From: Actinomycetospora cinnamomea
Lineage (GTDB): Bacteria; Actinomycetota; Actinomycetes; Mycobacteriales; Pseudonocardiaceae
Direction: 5' to 3'
Length of the DNA stretch: 64,000 nt
Assembly (NCBI RefSeq): GCF_003096675.1
Contig: NZ_QEKW01000010.1
Span: 1 to 64,000 of the forward strand
The notes under the pieces are model-generated. The model did not search any database and was not told where the DNA came from. It was given only the letters and a program-made list of their open reading frames with translations. The translations under genes and the position numbers were made by a program. Shown here piece after piece: positions 27,037 to 35,645 of this stretch; within the stretch, counting starts at the first letter, position 1, and each line of letters begins with the position of its first letter.

Positions 27037-27230
27037 CGCCCCGTCACACCGCGGTGGCCGGATGGCGCCGCCGGGCGACGGGACCCGCTGTCCGGGCGGG
27101 CCGGGACGGGGTTCGGGCCCACGGGGGCGTCACCACGCGTTAGCCTGACGGTGGTCCCGCCGACCCGGGGTGCGGGGCGGCAGACATCGGTGCATCCCGC
27201 CGTGGCGCGGGGGAGACGCGGAGGACGCGG

Positions 27231-27617
27231 ATGGACTCGTTCCCGCCCGCGCAGGAGCCCGCGCGCCACCTCGACGACCTCCTCGCCGGCCTCGACGAGG
27301 AGGACACCGGCGCCGACCCGTCGGGTGCCCCGGACCTCCCCGAGGTGGCCGAGGCCGTCACCGGCCGCGCCCGCGACCTGCACCGCCTGGCCGACCGCCT
27401 CAGCGGTGACGCCGACGCCGGGACGGAGGGCACGACGCTCCCGGCGGTCGCCCTGCTGCGCGCCCACGCCGGCGCGGTCGACGCGCTCGCCGAGCACCTC
27501 CTCGCCGCCGGCACGCAGGACGCCCCGGCCGGGAGCCCGGACACGGTCCACGGTCCCGCCCGCGACGGCGGCGGGGCCACCGACGAGCCGCGCGGAGCGC
27601 CGCGCGGCGTCGGGTGA
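27231..27617 (+). CDS. Hypothetical acidic protein
   Basis: This 128-residue protein (MDSFPPAQEPARHLDDLLAG) is rich in Asp, Ala and Gly with one long predicted helix in the middle (LRAHAGAVDALAEHLLAAG). It starts after a purine-rich GGAGACGCGGAGG stretch and ends in a GTGA overlap with the next gene. In mycobacteria the gene between glmM and the next WXG-like gene is an equally anonymous small protein (Rv3440c), so this may be its counterpart by position; similarity cannot be judged here. Confidence 0.6.
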   Translation: MDSFPPAQEPARHLDDLLAGLDEEDTGADPSGAPDLPEVAEAVTGRARDLHRLADRLSGDADAGTEGTTLPAVALLRAHAGAVDALAEHLLAAGTQDAPAGSPDTVHGPARDGGGATDEPRGAPRGVG

Positions 27618-28384
27618 CCCGCCCCGACCGTCCGCTCCGGCTCGTCCCCGCGGCCGGTCCGGTCGACCTCGCGGGGCCGCCCCGCGCGGCCCTGCTCGGC
27701 GCCGTCGACCTCGCCGTCGGGCTGCTCACCGCGCACCTGCCGCGGTGGTCGGCGGTCCCGCCCCGCTGGCGCGGCGTCCCCTCCGGCCCCGACACCGACC
27801 CGGAGACCGTGCGCCGGGCGGGCGCCGAGGCCCGGGAGCTGCCCGACCCCGCGGCGCTCGCCGCCCAGGCCGAGGCCCTGCGGGAGGCCGCCACGCTCGT
27901 GCGCCGCCAGCACGTCGAGACCGCCGACGACCTCGGGCCGCTGTGGGACACGTGGGCCGGCCCGTCGGCGGACGCCGTGCAGAAGCGGGTGTCGGCGTTG
28001 GCGCGCTCGGCGCACGGGCTGGTCGGGGAGCTCGGCGACACCGCCGACGTGTTCGAGGTCGCCGCCGCCCGGGTGGCGGCTGCGGTGCGCGACCTCGCGG
28101 CCGGCGCCGCCGCCGTGCGCCCCGCCGACCCCGTCGGCGGGCTGCCGCCCGCGCAGGTGGACGCGCTGCTGGCCGCGGTCCGCGTCGACGCCGGCGTGGA
28201 GACGCCGCTGCGGGCCTACGCCGCCGACCTCGAGGAGCGGCTGCACCGCTTCCTGGGGGCGGCGTCGCGCAGCCGCGCCGCCGGGCGGGAGGCGGGCGCG
28301 CGGGTCCGCGAGCGGCTGGCCGCCGGCGGGGGTGACCCGCTCAGGTCGAGCGGACCTGGGGCGAGCGGACCTCCGTCTGTTTGA
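27614..28384 (+). CDS. WXG100-like helical protein
   Basis: This 256-residue protein has a WXG-type segment LWDTWAGPSADAVQKRVSAL in its centre, flanked by long helices (DPAALAAQAEALREAATLVR and HGLVGELGDTADVFEVAAAR). This is the layout of large WXG100-superfamily proteins linked to type VII secretion. It starts at GTG 27614, coupled to the gene before it. Position matches Rv3439c. It may be an ESX-4-related substrate or chaperone, which is inference. Its 3' end overlaps the convergent hydrolase gene by about 44 bases. Confidence 0.65.
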   Translation: MTRPDRPLRLVPAAGPVDLAGPPRAALLGAVDLAVGLLTAHLPRWSAVPPRWRGVPSGPDTDPETVRRAGAEARELPDPAALAAQAEALREAATLVRRQHVETADDLGPLWDTWAGPSADAVQKRVSALARSAHGLVGELGDTADVFEVAAARVAAAVRDLAAGAAAVRPADPVGGLPPAQVDALLAAVRVDAGVETPLRAYAADLEERLHRFLGAASRSRAAGREAGARVRERLAAGGGDPLRSSGPGASGPPSV

Positions 28385-29237
28385 TCGCGCCGTCGAACGC
28401 CGAGGCGTAGCGCGTCTCGCCCGCGAGGCGGTGCAGCAGGAACGCGGTCAGCAGGGCTTTCACCAGCGAGCGCGTCGAGGGCTCCCCCTTGCCGTCGAGC
28501 ACGGCGTCGGTCCAGTGCCGGCCCTCGAGCACGCCGAGGTGGGTGGCCTTCTTCAGGGTGCGCAGGGACGACTCGCCGCCCCAGGCGTCGGCGACGAGAT
28601 CGGCGCCGGCCGCGGGCGGCGACACGAGGTCCTTGCCGAACGCGAGGTGCATGCCGGGCAGGTGCACGGCCCGCGCCGCGTCGACGGCCGACGGCTTGGT
28701 GTCGGTGAGCGCGATCGTGGCGACGGCCTGCAGGTCGACGCCGTGGCCGACCTCCCAGTACGGCTCGCCGACCGCCTGCACCTGCGTGTCGGCGGCGGGC
28801 ACCGCCGCGGCGAGGACCGCCGCGCCCGCGCCCATCCCGTGGCCGGCGACGGCGAGCTTGCGCGGGTCGACGCTCACGGCCGGGGCGCGGGAGTTGCCGC
28901 CCAGGCGCACGCCGGAGCAGACGCCGAGCGCGGTGCGCAGGTCGTGGGCGAGGCCGCGGTGGGAGCCGAACGGCCCGCGCTGGGTGTCGGGGGCCGCGGC
29001 GACGATGCCCCAGGAGGCGAGGTGGCGCAGCAGCCCGAGGTAGCGCGACGCGGGCTGCAGCCAGTCGTGCGCGATCGCGACGGCGGGCAGGCCCTGCCCC
29101 GACGTCGGGGTGAACACCACCCCGGGCAGGCCGACGAGCGCCAGCTCACCACGCAGCACCGCGTACGGGCCGGGCCGCGACAGCTCTGCGACGACGGCCT
29201 TCGGCGCCAGCGCCTTCCCGGGGATCACGCTCGCCAT
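28341..29237 (-). CDS. Alpha/beta-hydrolase fold protein, Rv3438-like
   Basis: This 298-residue protein has the dienelactone-hydrolase/PET-hydrolase-like layout: GQGLPAVAIAHDWLQPASRY (oxyanion region), then VSVDPRKLAVAGHGMGAGAA. The nucleophile elbow reads GHGMG, with Gly where Ser is expected, so the classic catalytic serine is missing. Toward the C-terminus it has ALTDTKPSAVDAA and LKKATHLGVLEGRHW. The start at 29237 gives MASVIPGKALAPKAV. As in mycobacteria, it is the one gene in this stretch transcribed against glmM and glmS. Activity as a hydrolase is doubtful; an altered or structural role is possible. Confidence 0.75.
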   Translation of the reverse strand: MASVIPGKALAPKAVVAELSRPGPYAVLRGELALVGLPGVVFTPTSGQGLPAVAIAHDWLQPASRYLGLLRHLASWGIVAAAPDTQRGPFGSHRGLAHDLRTALGVCSGVRLGGNSRAPAVSVDPRKLAVAGHGMGAGAAVLAAAVPAADTQVQAVGEPYWEVGHGVDLQAVATIALTDTKPSAVDAARAVHLPGMHLAFGKDLVSPPAAGADLVADAWGGESSLRTLKKATHLGVLEGRHWTDAVLDGKGEPSTRSLVKALLTAFLLHRLAGETRYASAFDGAIKQTEVRSPQVRST

Positions 29238-29336
29238 GGCACGGCAACCTATCGGAGCGGCGCGGCCACGGCCCGTCGTGACCCGCGCGGGGTGGGGCGA
29301 GCCCGCCGGGTCGACGGGGCGCGCGCGGGCCGTCGT

Positions 29337-29342
29337 TACCCT
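29337..29342 (+). promoter_or_regulatory. Candidate -10 box for leaderless glmS mRNA
   Basis: TACCCT is followed by seven bases and the GTG start of glmS, the spacing expected when transcription begins at the start codon. No ribosome-binding site precedes the start, which fits. Confidence 0.5.
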
Positions 29343-29349
29343 GAGGCCC

Positions 29350-31230
29350 GTGTGCGGGATCGTGGGATACGTCGGCTGGCGCGGTGCCCAGGAGGTTCTC
29401 GTCAACGGTCTGCGACGTCTGGAGTACCGCGGGTACGACTCGGCCGGGGTCGCGATGGTCGACGGGCGGGGCGGCCTCGAGGTGCACCGGGCGGCCGGGC
29501 CGCTGGACAACCTCGTGGCCGTGCTGCCCGAGGGCTCGACGGACGGCGGCGCGGCCGGGGGTGGCACCACCGGCATGGGCCACACCCGCTGGGCCACCCA
29601 CGGGCCGCCGACCGACCGCAACGCCCATCCGCACCGCGACGTGACCGGCAAGGTCGCCGTGGTCCACAACGGCATCATCGAGAACTTCGCCGCGCTGCGC
29701 GCCGAGCTCGAGGCCGACGGCGTGGAGCTGGCCAGCGACACCGACACCGAGGTCGCGGCCCACCTCGTGGCGCGGGCGGTCGAGGCGCAGGCGGGCGACG
29801 GCGCCGACGGGCTGACGGCGGCTGTGCGCGCCGTCGTGTCCCGGCTCGAGGGCGCGTTCACGCTGGTGTTCACCCACGCCGACCGGCCCGACGAGATCGT
29901 CGCCGCGCGCCGGTCGTCGCCCCTGGTGGTCGGCGTCGGCGAGGGCGAGATGTTCGTGGCGTCGGACGTCGCGGCGTTCATCGACCACACGCGCGAGGCG
30001 GTCGAGCTCGGCCAGGATCAGATCGTGACGCTGACCCGGGACGGCGCCGTCGTCACCGACTTCCTCGGCGAGCCGGCCCGCACCCGTCCCTTCCACGTCG
30101 ACTGGGACATCGCGGCCGCCGAGAAGGGCGGTCACGACTTCTTCATGCTCAAGGAGATCGAGGAGCAGCCGGCGGCGCTCGCCGACACGCTGCGGGGGCA
30201 CCTCGTCGACGGCCGGGTCGTGCTCGACGAGCAGCGCCTGTCCGACCAGGAGCTGCGCGACATCGACAAGGTGTTCGTCGTCGCGTGCGGCACCGCCTTC
30301 CACGCGGGGCTGCTGGCGAAGTACGCGATCGAGCACTGGTGCCGCATCCCGGTCGAGGTCGAGGTGGCCAGCGAGTTCCGCTACCGCGACCCCGTGCTCG
30401 ACCGCTCCACGCTGGTCGTCGCGATCTCCCAGTCGGGCGAGACCGCGGACACCCTCGAGGCCGTGCGCCACGCCCGCGAGCAGAAGGCCCGCGTGCTGGC
30501 GATCTGCAACACCAACGGCGCCCAGATCCCGCGCGAGTCCGACGCGGTGCTCTACACCCACGCCGGGCCCGAGGTCGGCGTCGCGGCGACCAAGACGTTC
30601 ACCGCCCAGGTGATCGCCTGCTACCTCGTGGGGCTCGCGCTGGCGCAGACGTTCGGCACCAAGTACGCCGACGAGGTCGCCCGCGAGTACGCCGAGCTCG
30701 AGTCCAGCACGCACGCGGTGGCCCGGGTGCTCGAGGCGGTCGTCGAGCCGACCCGCGCCCTGGCCCGCGAGCTCGCGCCGTCGAAGGCGGTGCTCTTCCT
30801 CGGCCGGCACGTCGGGTTCCCGGTGGCCCTCGAGGGCGCGCTGAAGCTCAAGGAGCTCGCGTACATGCACGCCGAGGGCTTCGCGGCGGGCGAGCTCAAG
30901 CACGGCCCGATCGCCCTGATCGAGCAGGACCTGCCGGTCGTGGTGGTGATGCCCTCGCCCAAGGGCCGGGCGATCCTGCACCAGAAGCTGCTCTCGAACA
31001 TCCGCGAGATCCAGGCGCGCGGTGCGCGGACGATCGTGGTGGCCGAGGAGGGCGACGAGACCGTGCGCCCGTTCGCCGAGCACCTCATCGAGGTGCCGGC
31101 GGTGTCGACGCTGCTGCAGCCGCTGGTGTCGAGCATCCCGCTGCAGGTCTTCGCCGCCGAGGTCGCCCGCGCCCGCGGCTACGACGTCGACAAGCCCCGC
31201 AACCTCGCGAAGTCCGTCACGGTCGAGTAA
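29350..31230 (+). CDS. glmS: Glutamine--fructose-6-phosphate aminotransferase
   Basis: It makes glucosamine-6-phosphate from fructose-6-phosphate and glutamine, the first committed step to UDP-GlcNAc. The 626-residue protein has the N-terminal glutaminase domain with catalytic Cys2 (MCGIVGYVG), RRLEYRGYDSAGVA and HTRWATHGPPTDRNAHPH. It is followed by two SIS isomerase domains (VACGTAFHAG, ISQSGETADT, then LGRHVGFPVALEGALKLKEL) and the C-terminal tail DKPRNLAKSVTVE. A glmS ribozyme is not seen. It ends just before a 44-bp palindrome. Confidence 0.97.
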   Translation: MCGIVGYVGWRGAQEVLVNGLRRLEYRGYDSAGVAMVDGRGGLEVHRAAGPLDNLVAVLPEGSTDGGAAGGGTTGMGHTRWATHGPPTDRNAHPHRDVTGKVAVVHNGIIENFAALRAELEADGVELASDTDTEVAAHLVARAVEAQAGDGADGLTAAVRAVVSRLEGAFTLVFTHADRPDEIVAARRSSPLVVGVGEGEMFVASDVAAFIDHTREAVELGQDQIVTLTRDGAVVTDFLGEPARTRPFHVDWDIAAAEKGGHDFFMLKEIEEQPAALADTLRGHLVDGRVVLDEQRLSDQELRDIDKVFVVACGTAFHAGLLAKYAIEHWCRIPVEVEVASEFRYRDPVLDRSTLVVAISQSGETADTLEAVRHAREQKARVLAICNTNGAQIPRESDAVLYTHAGPEVGVAATKTFTAQVIACYLVGLALAQTFGTKYADEVAREYAELESSTHAVARVLEAVVEPTRALARELAPSKAVLFLGRHVGFPVALEGALKLKELAYMHAEGFAAGELKHGPIALIEQDLPVVVVMPSPKGRAILHQKLLSNIREIQARGARTIVVAEEGDETVRPFAEHLIEVPAVSTLLQPLVSSIPLQVFAAEVARARGYDVDKPRNLAKSVTVE

Positions 31231-31234
31231 CCCT

Positions 31235-31278
31235 ACGTGCGTGATCTTCTGAGCTATAGCTCAGAAGATCACGCACGT
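31235..31278. terminator. 44-bp perfect palindrome after glmS
   Basis: Bases 31235-31256 and 31257-31278 are exact inverse complements with no spacer (centre GAGCTATAGCTC). The RNA hairpin would have a stem of about 20 bp and a tiny loop. It sits four bases after the glmS stop and before nnrD, so termination of glmS is the likely role. Without a spacer it could also form a DNA cruciform. Confidence 0.75.
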
Positions 31279-31300
31279 GTCGACGGAGGAGGCCACCCAC

Positions 31301-32749
31301 GTGTACGGCGTGTGGACGCCCGAGCAGGTGCGGGCCGCCGAGGAGCCGGTGCTCGCGCGCACGCCGGAGGGCGCGCTCATGCGCCGCGCGGCCCGAGGTG
31401 TCGCGCAGGTGGCGCTGGCCGAGCTCGCCCGCCGCACGGGCGGGGTCACCGGCCGGCGCGTCGTCGTCCTCACCGGCGCGGGCAACAACGGCGGGGACGG
31501 GCTCTGGGCCGGCTACGAGCTGCGGCGCCGGGGCGTGGCCGTCACCGCCGTGCTGCTGAGCCCCGACCGTGCCCACCCCGCGGGGCTCGCCGCCCTGCGC
31601 AAGCAGAAGGGCCGCGTCGTCACCGCCGTCGAGCACGGGGTCGCCGCTGTCGACCGCGCCGACCTCGTGCTCGACGCGATCGTCGGCACCGGCGCCAGCG
31701 GCGGCCTGCGCCCCGAGGCCGCGACGCTGGCCGACGCCGCGGCGACCGCGGGCGTCCCGGTCGTCGCCGTCGACATCCCCAGCGGGGTCGACCCGCTCAC
31801 CGGTGTGCCCGGCGAGCGGTCGGTCCACGCCGCGGCGACGGTGACCTTCGGCGCCCGCAAGCCGGTCCACGTCCTGGCCGCGCCCCGCTGCGGCCCGGTG
31901 ACCCTGGTCGACATCGGCCTCGGCCCCGAGCTGCCGCCGGCCCCGGTCACCGTCCTCGAGGCCCCCGACGTCGGCGCGCGCTGGCCCGTCCCCGCGCCCG
32001 GCGACGACAAGTACACCCAGGGCGTCGTGGGTGTCGCCGCCGGCTCGGCGACCTACCCCGGCGCCGCCGTGCTCGCGGCCGGTGCCGCGGCCCTGGCCAC
32101 CAGCGGCATGGTCCGCTACGCGGGCTCCGCCGCCGACGAGGTCCGCGCCGCGTGGCCCGAGGTCGTCGCCACCGACACCGTGGGCGAGGCCGGGCGCGTG
32201 CAGGCCTGGGTCGTCGGCCCCGGGCTCGGCACGGACGACGCCGGCGCGCAGACCCTCGCCGACGTGCTCGACGCGGGGCTGCCGGTGCTCGCCGACGCCG
32301 ACGCGGTGACGCTGCTCGGGCAGCACGCCGAGCTCCGCGAGAAGGCCGCGGGCGCCCCGGTCCTGATCACCCCCCATGCCGGTGAGTTCGCCCGCGTCGC
32401 CGAGCTGTCCGACGACCGTGTCGGCTCCACCCGCCGCGCCGCCGCCGACCTCGGGGTGACGGTGCTGCTCAAGGGCAACGCCACGGTCGTCGCCGCCCCG
32501 GACGGGCGCGTGCTCGTGCACCCCGCCGGCAGCGCCTGGCTGGCCACCGCCGGCACCGGCGACGTGCTCTCCGGCGTCGCCGGCGCCCTGCTCGCCGCCG
32601 GCCTCGACCCCTGGTGGGCCGCCGGCTGCGCGGCGTTCGTCCACGCCCGGGCCGCGGAGATCGGCGCCGACGGCGCACCCGTCCCCGCCTCCGGGGTCCA
32701 GCGCGCGCTGCCCGCGGCGATCCGGGCCGTGCGGGAGGAGGCCCGGTGA
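31301..32749 (+). CDS. nnrD: Bifunctional NAD(P)H-hydrate repair enzyme
   Basis: It repairs hydrated NAD(P)H. The N-terminal epimerase domain (about 1-210) contains VLTGAGNNGGDGLWAGYELR and DAIVGTGASGGL. The C-terminal ADP-dependent dehydratase domain (about 225-480) has VVGPGLGTDDAG, ADADAV, TPHAGEFARV, VLLKGNATVVAAPDG and the ribokinase-like ATAGTGDVLSGVAGALLAAG. The start at GTG 31301 is supported by GGAGGAGG eight bases upstream; a GTG at 31277 would lie within the palindrome. Length is 482 residues. Its stop overlaps alr by GTGA. Confidence 0.94.
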   Translation: MYGVWTPEQVRAAEEPVLARTPEGALMRRAARGVAQVALAELARRTGGVTGRRVVVLTGAGNNGGDGLWAGYELRRRGVAVTAVLLSPDRAHPAGLAALRKQKGRVVTAVEHGVAAVDRADLVLDAIVGTGASGGLRPEAATLADAAATAGVPVVAVDIPSGVDPLTGVPGERSVHAAATVTFGARKPVHVLAAPRCGPVTLVDIGLGPELPPAPVTVLEAPDVGARWPVPAPGDDKYTQGVVGVAAGSATYPGAAVLAAGAAALATSGMVRYAGSAADEVRAAWPEVVATDTVGEAGRVQAWVVGPGLGTDDAGAQTLADVLDAGLPVLADADAVTLLGQHAELREKAAGAPVLITPHAGEFARVAELSDDRVGSTRRAAADLGVTVLLKGNATVVAAPDGRVLVHPAGSAWLATAGTGDVLSGVAGALLAAGLDPWWAAGCAAFVHARAAEIGADGAPVPASGVQRALPAAIRAVREEAR

Positions 32750-33924
32750 CCACGACCGTCCGGCGGGCGACGCGGCCCCGCGTCGAGGCCCGCGTCGACC
32801 TCGACGCCCTCGCCCACAACGTCGGCCTGCTCGCGGGGCTCGCGCGCGGCTCCGGCGCGGCGACGATGGCCGTGGTCAAGGCCGACGGCTACGGCCACGG
32901 CGCGGTCGACGTCGCCCGCACGGCGCTGGCGAGCGGCGCCACCTGGCTCGGCGTCTGCACGCTCGAGGAGGCCGCGGAGCTGCGCGCCGCCGGCATCCGC
33001 GCCCCCGTCCTCTCGTGGCTGCACCTTCCCGACGAGGACTTCGCCCCGGCGGTCGCCGACGAGGTCGACCTCGGCGTCTCGTCCCGGGCGGAGCTCGAGG
33101 GCGTCGTCGCGGGTGCCGGGCGCGCCGGGCGCCCCGCCCGCGTCCACCTCAAGATCGACACGGGGCTCAGTCGCAACGGCTGCCCGCCCGAGGCGTGGGG
33201 CGACCTCCTCGACGCCGTGGAGGCCGCCCGCCTCGCGGGTGACGTCGAGGTCGCGGCCGTCTGGTCGCACCTCGCGCACGCCGACGCGCCCGCCCACCCG
33301 ACGATCGACGTCCAGGCCACCCGTCTCGACGGCGCCTGGCGCACGGCCGCCGAGCGTCTCGGCGGGCCGCGTCCGTGGCGCCACCTGGCCAACTCCGCGG
33401 CCACGCTCACCCGCCCCGACCTGCACCTCGACCTCGTCCGCCCCGGCATCGCCGTGTACGGCCTCGACCCGCTCGACGCCCCCGACGGTCACGGACTGCG
33501 CCCGGTCATGACGTTCCGCACCCACGTCGCGCTGGTCAAACGCATCGCCGCGGGAGAGGGTGTCTCCTACGGTCACGAGTGGGTGGCGCCGGACGACCGG
33601 GTGCTGGCCCTCGTGCCCACGGGATACGCCGACGGGGTGCCGCGACGGCTCGGAGGGATGATGACGGTGCAGCTCGCCGGCCGGCGCCGGCCGGTCGTGG
33701 GCCGCGTGTGCATGGACCAGGTCGTGGTCGACCTCGGGCCCGCCGCCGGTGACGTACCCCCGGTCGCGCCCGGCGACGAGGTGGTCCTCTTCGGTGCCGG
33801 CGACGCGGGGGAGCCCACCGCCGCCGAGTGGGCGCGCTGGCTCGACACCATCCACTACGAGGTGGTCACGGGCGTCGGCTGCCGTCCGCGCGTGACCCGG
33901 ACCACCGCCGGAACCTCTCCGTGA
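32746..33924 (+). CDS. alr: Alanine racemase
   Basis: This PLP enzyme supplies D-alanine for peptidoglycan. The 392-residue protein carries the PLP lysine K45 in MAVVKADGYGHGAVD. The racemase landmark HLKIDTGLSRNG, and the second catalytic base Tyr in GEGVSYGHEW of the C-terminal beta domain, are present, plus GRVCMDQVVVDLG. Both ends overlap neighbours by GTGA, so nnrD-alr-hydrolase-tsaE form one translationally coupled unit. Confidence 0.97.
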   Translation: MTTTVRRATRPRVEARVDLDALAHNVGLLAGLARGSGAATMAVVKADGYGHGAVDVARTALASGATWLGVCTLEEAAELRAAGIRAPVLSWLHLPDEDFAPAVADEVDLGVSSRAELEGVVAGAGRAGRPARVHLKIDTGLSRNGCPPEAWGDLLDAVEAARLAGDVEVAAVWSHLAHADAPAHPTIDVQATRLDGAWRTAAERLGGPRPWRHLANSAATLTRPDLHLDLVRPGIAVYGLDPLDAPDGHGLRPVMTFRTHVALVKRIAAGEGVSYGHEWVAPDDRVLALVPTGYADGVPRRLGGMMTVQLAGRRRPVVGRVCMDQVVVDLGPAAGDVPPVAPGDEVVLFGAGDAGEPTAAEWARWLDTIHYEVVTGVGCRPRVTRTTAGTSP

Positions 33925-35117
33925 CCTCGGACGGCCGGCACCACCACCACCTCTCGCCGGGCGGGGTGGCCGGCGCCGTCGCGGGGGCCGTCATCGGCGG
34001 CGCGGCGGCGGCCGGTGCGGTCGGCGCCGGACGGGCCCGGTCGCGGATCCTGCGCCAGCGGGCGCGGCTGTCCGAGGAGGAGAAGGCCCACCCGTCGCGG
34101 TTGGGGCTGCTGCCCCCGGGGCGCGAGTCGTCGGTCGCGGCCGACGACGGCGTGCGGCTCTCGGTCGAGGAGGTCGACCCGGTCACCGAGGGGGCGACGC
34201 CCGAGCTGACCGTCGTCCTGGTCCACGGCTTCGCGCTCGACCGCAAGTGCTGGCACTTCCAGCGACGCATGCTCTCCGAGCTCACCGAGCCCGCGGTGCG
34301 CACCGTCCTCTACGACCAGCGCCGCCACGGCCGCTCCGGCCAGGCCAGCGCGCGGTCGTGCACCATCGCCCAGCTCGGCGCGGACCTCGACGCCGTCCTG
34401 CGCGCGGTCGTCCCCGAGGGCCCGATCGTGCTGGTCGGGCACTCGATGGGCGGCATGACGATCATGGCGCTGGCCGAGCGGAACCCGAAGCTGTTCACCG
34501 AGCGCGTCGTCGGGGTGTCCCTGCTGTGCACGTCGGCGGGCGACGTCATGGCCGGTGGGCTCAAGCAGGCGGTGCTGTCCCACCGCAACCCCACGGTCAA
34601 CGTGCTCGGCCGCATCGCGCACGCCCAGCCCGCGTTCGCCGACCGGGTGCGCCGCGTGGCCGGCAACATCATCTGGGCGTTCGTGCAGGCGCTGTCGTTC
34701 GGCGACCGCGACACCGACCCGGCCCTGGTCGACCTCGTCGACCGGACGATCGCGGCCACCCCGCTCGACGCGCTGACCTCGTTCGCGAACACCCTGTCGA
34801 CCCACGACCGGCGGGCGGCGCTGGCGGGCCTGTCGCAGTGCGAGGTGCTGGTCGCGGGCGGGACGCTGGACCGGATGATCCCGTACGAGCACTCCGAGCT
34901 CATCGCCGCGGAGATGCCGCACGCCGAGCTGCTGCCGCTCGAGGGCGCCGGGCACATGGCGATGCTCGAGCAGCCCGGGGAGTTCGACGCCGCCCTGCTC
35001 GAGCTGCTGCGCCGCTGCACCCACCGCAGCCAGGTCCTGCGTCGCCTGCGCCCGGGCCGCGGGGCGGGGCCGGACCGCCCCCGCCGCGGCCTGCGCCGAC
35101 CGCGGCGGCGCGCATGA
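33921..35117 (+). CDS. Alpha/beta hydrolase with N-terminal hydrophobic segment
   Basis: This 398-residue protein has a Gly/Ala-rich hydrophobic segment near the N-terminus (VAGAVAGAVIGGAAAAGAVG), probably a membrane anchor, followed by a complete hydrolase: oxyanion VLVHGFALDRKCW, nucleophile GHSMGGMTIM, acid in GGTLDRMIPYEH and histidine in EGAGHMAMLEQP. The Arg-rich tail is unusual. The substrate is unknown; esterase or lipase activity is likely. Between alr and tsaE it is a common actinobacterial gene. Confidence 0.88.
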   Translation: MTSDGRHHHHLSPGGVAGAVAGAVIGGAAAAGAVGAGRARSRILRQRARLSEEEKAHPSRLGLLPPGRESSVAADDGVRLSVEEVDPVTEGATPELTVVLVHGFALDRKCWHFQRRMLSELTEPAVRTVLYDQRRHGRSGQASARSCTIAQLGADLDAVLRAVVPEGPIVLVGHSMGGMTIMALAERNPKLFTERVVGVSLLCTSAGDVMAGGLKQAVLSHRNPTVNVLGRIAHAQPAFADRVRRVAGNIIWAFVQALSFGDRDTDPALVDLVDRTIAATPLDALTSFANTLSTHDRRAALAGLSQCEVLVAGGTLDRMIPYEHSELIAAEMPHAELLPLEGAGHMAMLEQPGEFDAALLELLRRCTHRSQVLRRLRPGRGAGPDRPRRGLRRPRRRA

Positions 35118-35635
35118 GCACGGATCTGGCCGGCGAGCGCCGCGTCGCCCTGCCCACCGCCGCCGACACCGCCGAGCTCGGGCGCGAGATCGGCACGCGC
35201 CTCGCCCCGGGCGACCTCGTCGTGCTGTCCGGGCCCCTGGGGGCGGGCAAGACGTGCCTCGCGGCGGGCATCGGCGAGGGGCTCGGGGTCGAGGGACCGG
35301 TCACGTCGCCGACGTTCGTCATCGCTCGCGAGCACCCGCCGCTGCCCGGACCGCTCGGCGGGCGCGGGGTCGTCCTGGTGCACGTCGACGCCTACCGGCT
35401 CGGGGTGGGCACGCAGGGCGATCCGGACCCCCGCGACGTCGCGGCCCAGCTCGACGACCTCGACCTCGACACCGATCTCACCCGCGCCGCGGTGGTCGTC
35501 GAGTGGGGCGAGGGGGTGGCCGAGCACCTCGCGCCCGAGCACCTGCTGGTCCGGCTGGACCGGTCGGACGCGAGCGAGGCCCGCGAGGCGTTGCTGCGCG
35601 GCCCGGCGCGACTGGTGGGCACGGCGCGTCCGTAG
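35114..35635 (+). CDS. tsaE: tRNA t6A biosynthesis ATPase TsaE
   Basis: This 173-residue P-loop ATPase works with TsaB and TsaD in threonylcarbamoyl-adenosine (t6A37) formation in tRNAs. It shows Walker A VVLSGPLGAGKTCLAAGIG, then VTSPTFVIAREHPP (switch-like), HVDAYRLG and VVEWGEGVAEHL. It starts in an ATGA overlap with the hydrolase. A short insertion after HPPLPGPLGG is seen in many actinobacteria. Confidence 0.95.
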   Translation: MSTDLAGERRVALPTAADTAELGREIGTRLAPGDLVVLSGPLGAGKTCLAAGIGEGLGVEGPVTSPTFVIAREHPPLPGPLGGRGVVLVHVDAYRLGVGTQGDPDPRDVAAQLDDLDLDTDLTRAAVVVEWGEGVAEHLAPEHLLVRLDRSDASEAREALLRGPARLVGTARP

Positions 35636-35638
35636 GGT
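35633..35638 (+). promoter_or_regulatory. Candidate -10 box for leaderless tsaB mRNA
   Basis: TAGGGT overlaps the tsaE stop codon and lies seven bases before the GTG of tsaB. The spacing matches that seen before glmS, guaB and the element regulator. Confidence 0.4.
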
Positions 35639-35645
35639 CGCACCC

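Noticed and set aside
29350-29420. glmS ribozyme or riboswitch
   Set aside because: The start codon follows a -10-like box by seven bases, leaving no leader for a ribozyme, and the element is typical of Firmicutes.
31277-31300. Upstream GTG as nnrD start
   Set aside because: It lies in the 44-bp palindrome and has no ribosome-binding site, whereas GTG 31301 has GGAGGAGG at proper distance.
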